A DNA stretch of 64,000 nt, from NCBI GenBank assembly GCA_000727475.1, contig KL647295.1:484839-548838 (forward strand). Direction: 5' to 3'. Below the pieces are notes generated by a model. The model ran no database searches and was not told the DNA's origin. It saw only the letters and a list, made by a program, of their open reading frames with translations. The translations under genes and the position numbers were made by a program. Every line of letters begins with the position of its first letter. Position 1 is the stretch's first letter. This document shows, piece after piece, positions 42,507 through 55,400 of the stretch. Source of the DNA: Sarcocystis neurona (lineage: Eukaryota > Apicomplexa > Conoidasida > Eucoccidiorida > Sarcocystidae).

Positions 42507-42830
42507 ATGCGCATATATATTTTCTCGCTTCGGGGTGCGTTATTTTGTGGTGCGAGGTCGTTCCCTGCTGCGGCGCTGCCGCTGCTGGCGCTGCTGCTGC
42601 TCACCACCACCGGCCCCGTCAGCGACGCAACATGCGCGGAGAGCCGACGACTTTTGTCTACCTGCCGCGTCTTTCTCTGCAGTTCGACTGATATCTGCAC
42701 TGCTGCCCGGAAGAACTGGCAAGTTCCTTTCTGTGCGTCTTTCTGTTTCAGACAAGAGCCTCTCTGCCCTTCACGTGCCCCTCCTTGCTGCCGGTGTGTA
42801 CGTGGCTTTGTGGCTGCTCTGCCGTGCTGA
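42507..42830 (+). CDS. Small secreted cysteine-rich protein (candidate)
   Basis: ATG at 42507 opens 107 codons. A classical signal peptide is visible: basic start, hydrophobic core AALPLLALLLLTT, and a likely cleavage site after GPVSDA. The mature part of about 70 residues has 11 Cys in the spacing C-x8-C-x4-C-x5-C-x11-C-x3-C-x6-C-x6-CC-x-C-x9-C, ending at a Cys just before the stop. That density suggests a disulphide-bonded extracellular or parasitophorous-vacuole protein; I recognise no named family. A second plus-strand frame over 42690-42851 reads as a membrane segment (LHVPLLAAGVYVALWLLCR) after the acceptor ctttctctgcag. It is the main alternative interpretation. Confidence 0.4.
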   Translation: MRIYIFSLRGALFCGARSFPAAALPLLALLLLTTTGPVSDATCAESRRLLSTCRVFLCSSTDICTAARKNWQVPFCASFCFRQEPLCPSRAPPCCRCVRGFVAALPC

Positions 42831-43064
42831 CCACCTTCGATGTGTACGGCGCAGGTGTGCGAGCAGCACGAGAGATATGCCAATATAGCAGCACAGGACG
42901 CAGGAGCAGGTGCAGCGCCGCTGCAGCAAATTAAAACTCACGCGCGGCAGAAGGGGAATGAGCAGAGAAACGAATGCACTTTTCCCTAGTTCCGGAACAG
43001 GGTGCTCAGCTGAAGGCGGGTCGCATCAAATGAGGGATTCCGAATTGCTCGAAGTTGTCGCGCC

Positions 43065-43361
43065 TTGGGTGAATATTTCAAGAATCACACACAGCATTAT
43101 CGAGACCTTCACAGTCAAGTCCGCCATGCTGCAGAGCATACTTCGTTCTGCAAAACACGGGTCCTACTCGATGGAAAAGCTGCCGCGCCTATTAGTACGC
43201 AGACACGTGTGTCAAACCAGCCTGTGTCTGTATGCGGTGGCTGGAGAATACTCAAAGTGTCCATGCGTCTTCCTGTCCCTCCTCCTATTTCTACACGCAC
43301 AGCTGCTCGAGCAACGAAGGTGGCTACATTGGATACATTCAACCAGCAGCCGCCTCACTAG
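43065..43361 (+). CDS. Candidate terminal exon, Thr/Pro-rich tail
   Basis: A frame ending TAG at 43361 reads TRVLLDGKAAAPISTQTRV, then LKVSMRLPVPPPISTRTAA, then ATLDTFNQQPPH: non-repetitive and tail-like. No ATG starts it. Possible acceptors lie at cgagaccttcacag (about 43112) and ccatgctgcag (about 43134). It could belong with the 42.5-42.85 kb exons on the same strand. No domain recognised. Confidence 0.3.
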   Translation: MGEYFKNHTQHYRDLHSQVRHAAEHTSFCKTRVLLDGKAAAPISTQTRVSNQPVSVCGGWRILKVSMRLPVPPPISTRTAARATKVATLDTFNQQPPH

Positions 43362-46300
43362 TTTTGCAAAAAATGCGTGTTGTGGTGCTTCTTCTTTCCC
43401 TCTGTGCCACACGAATATCTTAACGGCCGCTGGACTACTATGAGTGTTACACACATCGACATCTCCTTTATACACGGGCAACATATATATCTACATCCTC
43501 CTGGTGTGCTCACGCGAGGATCTGCTGTGCATACGTCCGTATAAGTATCTCATGCAGAATAATACGTGTCGCCTACTTGCTTACACATTTGACAACGCCG
43601 CGTACCTAGGTCCGTATTCGTGTACCTACTTGCAGACGCGTGCGTTCGGCGACCGATTCATTTCCCTGCATCTATACATGTACAACTCTACCGACGCAAA
43701 ACGAAGTATTCGACTGCGCATCCAAATCCGTATAAATAGCAGAAGATACTCACTTCTTCATTTTAGCGTCTTTCCTCTGCATGCGCTTCTTTGAGCAGAG
43801 TGTGACAATGTCAGTCTTTCCTCCTTAAGCGCCGAGCAGTAGCAGCAGCAACAGGGCGTCATGCCACACCGAATGCGCACGCGGGAGCGCACGAAGGAAG
43901 GTGCCGTGCTATGCGAGTACTACACATCTACACAAGTATAATGAAGGCAACAGATCGAGAACCTTTCTCGTACTCATGCGTGCCCTTTCCCTGTAGTAGT
44001 GAATGTCGAATATCCTTGATCTGCTACTCACTGATGCATACTCATATATATATATACATATATATCTGCAGGTGCCGCAAAATGCGTGAAAACCCCGCTG
44101 TTCACACACCATAGGGATACACTTCTACGCAGAGAGAGAGACAGAGACGTCCGCAGGCAGAATGATACACACCGACACGTCTCCACCTTCCCTGACTGCA
44201 CGAAAACCCACCTACAGACACTGCAACAAGTGTAGAAGCAGAAACGAATTCCTGACTTTTCAAAAACATACGTACACGCAGATCTACGTGTAGAAGACGA
44301 CCAGCGTCTACGGGCTGCGTCGGAAGAAACAATAACGGCTCGTGGTCGATCCTCCGCACACTCGCACATATAATAGACGGACTCTTGCCCTCGTACTTTG
44401 GATGAGACTTTTCACTCTCTGCTCAAAATAGACGAGAATGTACACGTATCCTATATCCGGCATATATATATATAGTTAGAACACCAGGCGAGACGAGACG
44501 GGGAAACGGCGATATGGACAATACATAAATACAGACATAAATTCATACGTACATATCCATATATATATATATATGTGTACACGTACTTGGTACGTAGGCG
44601 TATAGATAAATACGTACACACAGGGGATCCCTCCGAGACTTTCCGAAAACAACTTCAAAGACGACGACCTCAACGCGTTTTCCTCGTTTCCCGCCCCAGG
44701 GCAGCGCACTTTCTTCCGGCTGCTTCATGTGCACGTGCCATCACTTGCGCGACATCAAGCACACACTTCAATTCAGCAAAAAACACCCCCGCATCTCGGA
44801 CAAAATATCTAAAATATCGCTCTGCTCATATATATATATATATATACATTATGTATACATATACGCACGGAAGTCTATCTATATATATAGATATATGTAT
44901 GCAAGTCGACTCATACATGTATATATATATACGTATACATTTTACCTAATACAAAAGCCTAATCACACGGAGAAACATATGGAAGTCTACGCATACATAT
45001 ATTTATATATATGTATACGGAAGTGTACTCATATGTGCACGTGTGTATATTTGTGTATACAGGGAAGGTATGTGTTTATGTTGATGCATTTATACGGGCA
45101 TGAAAGGATAGGGCATCATCGTCTATTGTGGGGAGGCCGTATATACATGAATTCAAGAGAAGAAACACCACGGCGCCACACACGAGGCACACACGTCTAA
45201 ACCGATGTCCACATAAAAATATATGTATATATAGAAGTATACTAATAGAAACAGATACCTGCTTACAAACGCATGTATACATACACAAACTTACAAGTGT
45301 ATATATACGAACACGAAATATTAAGACAGCGACGAGCGTATGTATACATATAGATAGATATAGCTACCGATAGAGACGTGTGCGCATGGTACGTATATGA
45401 AACTAACAACTACATACACATACGCGTACGTCGTAAATGTTTATCGAAAGACATATACATATATATACAGCTATATAAGTGACAGTGGTCTGTACGCAGT
45501 CCACAGTTCAAAGCAAATGCACGTACACTCACGTACACACGTGGAATCGGAGAACTGCAGAATACTTCTTTAGAGAAGCGTGTGGCAAACATGAAGTGTC
45601 CTTCTCTCGAGAAACCTCCCGGAAGTAAACGAGCCGCGCGCTCGCGAGCGTAGCACATTTCTGGCACTTCCACTGAACAAGGGCAGAATGTCTGCTGCAA
45701 CCGCTGCAGAGCAGCACCGTCCCCGCTGAAAGGCAGTCCTGTCATTTCTGGCAGAAAGTGAGGACGTGCTGGGAGGCGCTTGCGACACGAATTCACATGC
45801 ATATCTGCGTCACAGGGATAAGAAAGGCAGTCAAAAATAGGCGTCCTCCCATGCCTCATCTCCACTGCAGCAGTGACCTTCCCCATACATATGTTTCTCC
45901 GCATACTGCCTCCCCAGCAGGGTTGCCTGCCGCCCCGTCCTCGTGAAGCACGCAGGCGGCGGCACGTGGCTTCACTACTTGTTTGCTGCTTAACAGCCGC
46001 TCCTCCGGTTGTTCCTGCTGCTCTGCCTGCTCCTGCTGTTGCAGCTGTCGTTGCTGTTGCTGTTGCTGCTGGGCGCCACTGCTTTGAATAGACTAGTTCT
46101 CCACGTGTGGACTACTCGGATACGCTCGTCAGCGGCGCTCTGCCTGCCCTGCAGTGGCAGCAGCTGCAGCAGCAGCAGCTGCAGCAGCGACAGCGAGCTT
46201 GGCGCGAGCAGCAGCAGTAGCAGGTAGTGATGGGGGCAGGCTTACGACAGCACGGGAGTAGCAAGTCCAGCATGGATATCAGCTTCAGGAGAAAAAGGGG

Positions 46301-46442
46301 AATCACTTCAGCGACAGCAGCAGGTGTGGACGGTCCAGCTGGACGAGGGTCGAGACAGCAGCCTTGTCCTCGTCTCGGCAGCGGATCACTTGTTGAACGA
46401 CGTAGCAGAGAGCGACGTACACCTGCAGCGTAACACGCGAGT
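43362..46442. other. TA microsatellite region and 3' flank of the ARL-like gene
   Basis: TA/GTATAC microsatellite occurs at 44045-44070, 44455-44620 and 44830-45480. A 164-codon minus-strand frame (45904-45410) with a mixed N-terminal half is the only ORF of note, and its end is microsatellite-derived. 45990-46240 is CTG/CAG-rich and lies just beyond the stop of the ARL-like gene, so it is probably its 3' UTR or intergenic DNA. Confidence 0.45.
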
Positions 46443-49400
46443 CTACGGGGCACCACGCAGCACCTGTTGATCCCGAACAACCAAAGGCCCGGGCTCTGCT
46501 GCCGCAGGAGCCGCAGCATCAGCAGCAGCAGAGAAAACGACCGCAGCAGGAGCGGTAGCAGCAGGGGGAACGACCCCAGCAGCAGGAGCGGGAGGAAGAC
46601 TCGCCTCATCAGAAGCGGCAGGCAGGATGACAGCAGCAGCAGCAGCAGGGTGCACCGCCCCAGCAGGAGCAGCAGGATGCATTGCCCCAGCAGGAGCAGC
46701 AGGTAGCACCGCCCCGGCAGCGCCGGGGAGAAGTACTGCAGGAGCAGCAGGTGGGTGCAGAGAATTTGAACGAACGTCAGCCTCAGGTGCTGCACCTGAT
46801 TCGTAGTTGTTTCCACTGCAGTCGAGAAGATCCCGGTAACAGTCTGCCAGAGCGATGCTACTGCTGCAGGAGGGCGCACTGCCTACTGTTGCTGGGAACT
46901 CGAGAAGCGCAGGTGCCTCCGTCGAAGCGTGTGCTGCCCCTGCTGCTGCAACTTCGTGTCCTGCTGCTCCTGCTGCTGCCCCAGGCCCCGCAAACATCGC
47001 GGTTAGTGCTGCTGCTTCTGGAGAAGTCGCGTCCGACGACCCCGCTGCTTCCGCAGCTGCTGCCGGAGCCAAGAAGCCGGCGACGTGGCTTATTTCCGGG
47101 AGCGCTGCTGCTGCTGCTGTTGGTGCTGAAAGAAGTGGCGACGGTGCTGTTGGTGCCGCTGACGGCGCTGCTGCTGCAGATCCCCCACACGCAGCCGTTT
47201 CTCCTGCTCCTGGTGCTGCTGTCGCAGCTGCTGCTGCCGTAGAGACTGCGGTGGTGGCGGCAGCTGCTGTGGTCCTGGGCGAGAGGGTTCTTGCTGGTGC
47301 TGCTGTTGTTGCTATTGGTGAAGCTGCAGAGCTACTGCGGCGTGCTAGGAGTTGCTGCTGCGCCGTCTGACCGTAGCGACAGCAGCAAGAATCGCTTGCC
47401 AGCCACTCGAGCCCCTGCAGCAGGCCTTCTCCAGAGACTGCGCTGCAAGGAAATATGCGCAGCCTACACCACCAGCAGCACAGGCACCCATCCTGCAGCA
47501 AAGCCATGCAGAAACTGGCACCAGAGAGACAGAGGAGACACACGCGTCGTTCGGTTAGCGAGCTAGCAGCAGCAGGACGAAGAGCAAACAGCAGTAGAGA
47601 AGCGAAGAAGCAGCAGCGGCAGAAAAGGGCAAGAAGCAACAGCAGACGAAGTCACTACACGACAAACCGCCACAATACTCAAGATGGCCACGTCTTCTCG
47701 GGCAGCGGTGAAGATGAAGTAGTAGCGGAGAGTTTGAAGAACGCGCACCAGCCAGCACCCCGCAGAAGCAGAGATCCTGTTGCCGCAGCGGCAAAGAAAC
47801 AGCAGCTGTGACATCAGCAGACGCATGCAGGCAGGCTGACGCAGTGCCACATTCAAAACGAACGCGACGACACACGCCGCCAGCACTGCCTACAGCAGCA
47901 AATGTCCATGTAGGAGGCGCCTCCCACTACCAGCGGCAGCAGCAGCAGCCACAGCAGCAGCAGCGACAGCAGCAGCGACAGCAGCAGCAGCAGCGACGGC
48001 AGCAGCAGCTGCGACAGCAGCAGCAGCTGCGACAGCAGGGCAGGAAAGTAGCAGCAGTAGCGGCAGCGCACTCGCAGCACGGCAGCAGCAGCCGCACAGC
48101 ACGGGAATAACAGTGACCTACAGAGGAAGACAAGAGCAAAGACAGCAACAGCAGGGGCCAGACAGCCGAAAACGCCCAGCAAGCAGGGAGGCTGCAGGAA
48201 TTGAGGCGAAGCTCAAGCATTACTAGCAGGGTCCAAAGTATTCAGCGGTGAAGTCCACCAGCAAGACGTGCTTGCACGCGCACGTAAAAGCAAGCAGACA
48301 GATATATTGTAGAGGCGCACCCACCTGTATGTCGACAACTGCTCACGTAGCAAGAGATCTGCCTACGCATCTGTGTCTGCATACAGGCAGCAGATCCTAT
48401 ATACACATACTACAGAAGACGAGAAAGAAAGAAATTTACACAGACAAATACGAAAGAGGGAAACTACGGGTAAGCAGGTCACCGTACACACCACCTATAA
48501 GTACACACGTCGGGACAGAGCGTGACACACAGGTGGCAGCGAGAGGTCGACGCAGTCGGCAGAAGAGCACACGACTGCGGAATGCTCCTACAAGGGGCCC
48601 TATACGTCTATCTATCTATCTACATATATACAAATATAGATGTACTGGTGTATGCGGGTTCGTGTATGCATATATGTATACACGCGTATGACACGTATAT
48701 ACGTTTACGCAAACGCTACACGTGCGTGTGTGTGCACCGTTTCCCTGAAGCGAAAGGTGGACAGCAGCTCTTCTCTTCTCGCTCTCCCTTCGCCCTGTGG
48801 ACCGGAGGAGAAGATAATCGAGTATCTGCAGAAACGCTTGCATAATCCTCACACGTACGTCAATGTATATATCTCTCTCTCTACAAAGAACCACGTACAT
48901 CCCCAGACATGCACAGAGAAAGAACACACTTTCTCTGTCGCTCTGTGGATGGATCCCACCTTGGGAAGACAGAAAGAGAGTCCTTACCGAGCGAGGAGAT
49001 CCTGCGGCAGGTCCAGCAGCGTCAGAATTTGATCTGCTGCGGCTGCACTGCGCAGATCCTGACCAGCAACACCGGCAACCGTAGCAGCAGCACAGCAGCA
49101 GCACCACAGACTGCTGCAGCAGGCGCAGCTGATGCAAAACAGTCCCCACCGCAGAGGTGCAACAGCGTCGAACCAACAGCTGCCCATGTTCTGTAGAGCT
49201 ATTTAAACTACTACCTCTGCCCATTCGTGTTCGCCCTCTATCCACGTAAAAAAAACATCGGCGCGCGCACGTCAACTATGTATCCGCGCCTCCCTCTGGT
49301 GCTAGGGGGGTTTACGTATGTGTTTGACTCTTTGACAGGAAGTCGAAGAAAAAACCACCGGGAGAGAGAGTGGTCCGGTACTTTCTGCTCGGACAAACAG

Positions 49401-52400
49401 CAGCCCCTGGCATCCGTCGCAGAAGAAAGAAGGCGGTGGAAGCCGCGCAGCAAGACGTGCTCATCCGGGCAGAGCACCCATGCAATACGTACACGTACAC
49501 CCACATAATGAGAGAGGACGGGAGACATCTGTACATCTATCTGAACAGGACGCACACAAACACGTATACACGCACACATGTGTGTGGAGAGAAAAGAGAG
49601 AGGGTCAGGATGAAACGGCGAAAAAAATATGTACACCGGCGTGAACAGGACGCAGATACACACACACAGACACATGTATGTATGTGTAAATATATATATA
49701 TATATATATATGGTGAGAGAAAAGAGAGGGGGTCAGAAGAAGAGCGAGAAAAAGGGAGGAAAAGCGGGGAGAGAAATGCAGGAGTGAACAGCGTGCAGCC
49801 ACACAGACGTGCGAGTCCAGGCCGACGCCGGAGCCACGAGACACATTGCGACGCGTCTGTGGAACGCCACACGATAAAAAGAAGTGCTCCTCGTCTGCGC
49901 AGCCCTGGCCACATATTCGCTTCAAAGGGGACACGAAAAGAGGCAGAGAAGGTCCCTGCAGTCGCCCCACAAATAGAGAGCGCGAGAGATGAAGCGGCTG
50001 ACGCTTCGCTGTTCGACAGAGAGGGCCTGGCGAGTCGCGCTCCCTACAGAGAAGAAAGCCGCCCCTGGGACACGCAAGCACGTAGAAAAGGAGGTGTCCG
50101 CAGGAGAAGACAGCGCTAAGAAATCAGCAGCAGACAAGAAAAAGTCGTCCTCTTCGGCGCCCGAAGAGGAGGAAACGCATCGAAGAGAAATGCGGTGCAG
50201 TCAAAGTCGCCCGCCGAAGCGCAGCAACACCCAGAAAGGGGGGGGGGGGGACCGCTGCCGCACACGACGGAAGACACGGCGCAGCAGGAGGGACGAAGAG
50301 AGAAAAGAGAAAGAGGGGGAAATGGCGCAAAGAGAGAAAGTGAGAAGAAACGCGTCTTACGAGAACGACAGCGAGCGCAGTGGTGTACGTACACCACCTG
50401 CGCGTCGAGTTTCCACCCACACAGCACACAGCAGCAGCAGCAAGAAAGGAAAAGGGCCGCAGAGAACAAAGCAGGCGTGCCGTGTGGATGAATTCCACAT
50501 GCAGGAAAAAGGGGTCGGTAGCCTCTGCTATCCGTGTGCGCCTCCCCGCTCGAAAGAAATGGACCTCCAGCGAAGTCTCCCTACACGGACCCCTACGTGT
50601 GTGAGGGCGCTGCTACTGAGGGATACGGACACTTGTGCCATATATACACATATAGGAGTACGTATAGATGATATACACGTATGTGTGTGAGTGTGTAATG
50701 TCATATGTGCATGTATGTGTGTGTCTGGGGAGAGAAACACACGAGACCGGCTACTACGCTTGGGCGTTGCAACAGCACTTCAAAGAGACAGAGACGGAGA
50801 AGAGGCGACGCAGCGACAGCAGCTCCACGCACATATACGACGCTTCACATGCATATCTGTGGACCGCCGTAACGGGGAGAAGAAGGGGTATGTGTGCGTA
50901 GTAGTAGACACGAAGAGGTCAGCGGCCACGTACAGAGAAAGAAACGCACGCGTCGACGTGTCCTACACAGACGTGTGGCTTAAAAAAGAGAAGCCCAAGA
51001 GAGAAGAGGCAGTGACAGACCGAAAGACAGACGCAGAGAGAGGAAAACACACATAGATGGCCAGAGAAGAAGAGCGCGAAAGAGAGGGGGAAAAGGTGAA
51101 GAGATAGACAGACGGACGGACAGCAAGACGGGTGTACAGAGACAGAGGGACCAGGCGAGAAACGCAGTGGGCGACACACGTGCAGGGCCACACGTAGCAG
51201 CACATCTGCGGAAAACTGCGGCAAAAACCGATGCGCGGAGAGCCGCCTGCATCTGCAGAGACGGAGAAGAGCAGAAGAGAGACAGACAGAGGGAGAACGC
51301 AGAGAACGCCGTCAGCACGGCGAGAGTGCAGATACAAATAGACACGCTAGACAAACTCCAGATACACACGTACGAACACATATACACATATATAGAGACA
51401 GAAAGGCTTGGTACGCGTAAACGTACGTACATGGATATATATATGAATTTATTGGTAGAGGAAGAGCTCCACACCAGCGAGAGAGACAGCGAGACGCGGG
51501 CAGACGAAGAGGAGGAGACCGAGGAACACATACACATACGTGTATACGTAGAAGCAGATACATACATAGAGAAGTACAGAGAGAGAGGACTACTAGTGAG
51601 GAAAGGTGAATTTTTGAACGTGAACCTCTTCGGAGGAGACAAAATACCTGCTTGGTCGCAAAAAGAAGCACTCGTATACTTTTGCGCTGGACAAAATACT
51701 CTTCGTAGAGCAACGCCAGCAGCTCTTCTCTTGCCGCTTCGATGCTCTGCTGCTGCTTCCTCGCTGCCCTCCCCGAGACCGGAGCAGCAGCAGCCGAAAA
51801 CACGGTGCTGTCGACGACGAATATAACTGCGTCGCACTCCTGCAGCAGCGGAGCAGCAGCCGCGCAGGAGCGGAGCAAAAGCAGCAGGACCCGCAGAAAC
51901 ACGGCAGCAGCAAAACAGGTAAAGGAGAAGCAGCAGCAGCAGCGGAACAGAGGTCGTGGCTCAAATCCGCGGCGGCAACAGCAGCGCACACAGCAAGCCT
52001 GCGGCAACGACGGCAGCAGCACCCGCGAGGACAACAGCAGCAACAGCGGAAACACCGGCAGCAAGACGCGCCCACGCTCAGCAGCAGCAGCAGTGAGACA
52101 GCTCCAGCAGCGACAGAACAGCGGCAGCAGGAGCAGCCGCAGCAGCGGCGGCGACTCCAGAGGCAATGCCGGGGTCGCAGCAGTACCAGACGCAGCACCG
52201 CTACTGACACAAACGCGGCAGCCGCGCAGCGGCAGGCGTAACGACACCGGCAGCAACAGCAGCAGCAACAGCAGCTTTGCAACAAGGGCAACTGCTAAAA
52301 AAAGCAGCAGGGACAGCCACAACGCTACCAGCAGCCACCCCCGCAGCACGAACACATCACCAGTACTACCGACGCACGGCCCTGCACGGGGGGACGAGTC

Positions 52401-55400
52401 GTATATATATATATAGGTACTGATATACATATATATGTATGTACAGCCAAATACGTATACATAGAAGATATATATCTGTGGTGTACAGGCGGTGAGGTAC
52501 ACATATTACGGTATAACTACATGGACGTCAACACGAGAGACAGGCGTACATATATATATATACATATACGTATATATGAACAATATATGTGTGTGGTGTA
52601 GAGAGGATGAGGTGCACATATTTAGATATGACTAAACGTATATGTACATCTCTCTCTTCCGCTCGCCGTGTCTAATGAGTGTATACTTGCATGCAAACAA
52701 ACATATGTATATGAGGTAGTAATGGTTGGTATATATATACATATGTATGTTGTATATACGTACATACGTCTCTCTACTGATACAAATATTGAGACACAGA
52801 GAAAAAGATGGAGAGCAAACTTGGCCGTGCGCTTACTTCCTGCAAGGTTCGCCAGCGCTGTTCGAGTCCCTCCCCTCCGCAGACATCCCACACGGTCATG
52901 TAATGCATGCGTTTCTCTATCAAGCAGCCGTCTGCTGCTGGCTTCTTCTCTCCTGCTGCGGCTGCTGTTTGTTCCTCTGCTGTTGCGATATCTCGTTGGT
53001 GATGTGGAACCTCTTCTCCCTTTCTACCTCGCGTTGCTGCTACCTCCTCCCCTCCTCCTGCACTCCGCAGCCACGACGCTCCTGCTGCTGCTGCGTTTGT
53101 TCGTCCTGCTGCCGGGGCGCAGCTTGACGCTGCTGCCGTCTCGACGTTTTCTTCTGCAGCTGTCTGCTGCTGCCCCGCTGCTGCTGCTTCTGTTCTACCT
53201 GCTGCTGCTGCGTAGTGTTCAAAAAAGGTCCTCCCACTTGTACCTCTCCGCCCTGCTGTTGCATCTGCTTCTGCACCTGCTGCAGCGTCTGCAGCTGCTG
53301 CGTCGTCAAGGATTCCTCCGGCCTCCAGCAGCGCCAGACTGCAGTCTCCCTCCGCCGCACTTGCGCTGCCGCTCTGCACCTTCCTCGAGCTGTCGCTGCT
53401 GCTGCCGCTCTGCGGGGTGTTCGGGGTGCTGAAAAAAAGTGTTTCCCCGCTTCTGGCCTTCGCTCCCCGGCTGGCGCTGCGCTGCGTACTACTACTACTA
53501 CTGCTGTTGCCGCAGTGTCCACTCCTGCTGCTGTGGCTGCTGCTCAACACGCGCGCCCCTCCGTAGAAGCGCTGCGGCAGCAAAACCCCCTCCTCTGCTG
53601 CAACCGCGGCCTCCGCCTCTTCTCCGTCCGCCGAAAACAAACTGCAACTCCGCCGTCGCTGCTGCTGCAAGTCGTGGGGCGCCTGCAACTGGTGCCACTG
53701 CGCTAGCTGCCGTTGCTGCCGCTGTGTGTGTTGCTCGTGACCCTGTCGCGGCTGCAGCAGCTCGCTTTCTTCCTCTTCTTCCTGCCGCTGGTGCTGCTGC
53801 TCCTTCAGCAAGCAAGAGAAGCGGAGCGCGAGCGGGGCCCGCAGTGTCCTTCGCTGCTGTGCAGGCACGTGGACGTGCAGCACAGCAGCAAACTCTTCTC
53901 TGCGCACAAGCACTCAACAACAAAAATCTGGCGCTTCTCACAAGAGGATTTACACACTTTCTCCCACTCACTGAGATAATATACGCCTAGACATGTCTAC
54001 TTCCCGTACGATTAATTTATGGAGAGGAGCGCCTACATATACATATATATGTTATACTAGTATACGTGTATTTACATATACAAAACAAGTACAGATGCGT
54101 AGACGTAGTACGACTCTCAAATCAAATACGCTCTCACACAAATATGTACTTACACATATATACACGTATATACATATATGTATGCGCACGATAATATACA
54201 TATATATATATATATTATACATAGATCTGTGGACACATACGCATATATGTGGACGCATATACATATCTGTATATACACGTATATGTGTGCATACAAATGT
54301 GTCTACATGTATGTACATACCACGCACGTACATATACGTATATATATCTGTACGCATATACATATATATATGTATATGTGGTGCATACAAATGTGTGCAT
54401 ATACGTGTACACCGAGACATGGGCAGCTGCTGACGCCTCTGTCTCTGTGAAGTAGGGAAAGTTATATCTGCTTGAACACGGCATGAATGTGTGTGGCTGT
54501 TGGTACTTGTGCACTCCGGTCGAAGGAAGGGTGGGGATGAAATTCCCGATTTTGAAACGGTAGAGCAACGCCGTTTTGCCTGCGTGTCTCGGGCCGCAGA
54601 GGAGCACACGCAGCACCCGGGGGGGCAGGCGTTTCCGCTTTCTTCTTCGACTTCCCGCTGCTGCTGCTGCCGCCGCTGCTTCCTCTTCGTCGTCGCTGCC
54701 TCGCTTCCTCGTCCTGCCGTCTGCAGCAGCAGCCGCGGCGGGGCTCGCCGCTGCAGGAAGCGCAGCGCGAGCAGCGGCGGCAGCAGCAACTGCAGCCCGA
54801 CCGAAGAAGCAGGTGGAAGAAGAGAAATTCGCCGCGGCTGCAGCGGCTGTGGAAGGGGGCGGAACTGTCGTTGTAGCCGTTGAAAGTGCCTCTTCTAGAT
54901 CTTCTCCATTTTCTGTTTCTCCCGGTCCTTTCTTGACCCTTTCACTTGTCTCCGTCTCCTCTTCCTCGTCTTCCTCGTCTTCTTCTTCATCGGCGGAAGC
55001 AGCTGCACGCCACCACATGCCTGTCCAGTCTGCGCCTGCTGCTGCTGCAGTGTTGCTGCTGCTGCTGTGGAAACTGCTGCTGCTGCAGCGGCCCCACCAC
55101 CGGCCAGGAAAGCAGCAGCAGTGACGCACGCGGCGCATGCCCCCTACGGCCTTCGCTGCTGCTCTGTCTGCTGCTGCGCTAAGAAGGCGTCCCAGCAGCA
55201 GCAGCAGCCGCAGCACTCCCAGCAAAAGCTGCAGCAGCCCCTCCACCAGCGCTTCGCACCACGCGCCACCGCGTCGACGCCGACCAGCAGAAGCAACAGC
55301 AGCAGCAGCTCTGGGGCCTGCCGCAGCAGCAGCGGCCCCAGACCCACACGAGTGCACGGAAGGAGAACGGGAAATAGGGAAGGAAGTTGACAAAGGAGTA

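Noticed and set aside
48705..48825. A possible last exon of the ARL-like gene reading FSSGPQGEGRARREELLS after ctgcag, in the right phase and ending in a stop.
   Set aside because: The exon at 47463 also fits the phase and gives CSAVSGEGLLQGLEWL with exact ARF spacing, a far better G5 and C-terminal helix. The 48.8-kb match is coincidental.
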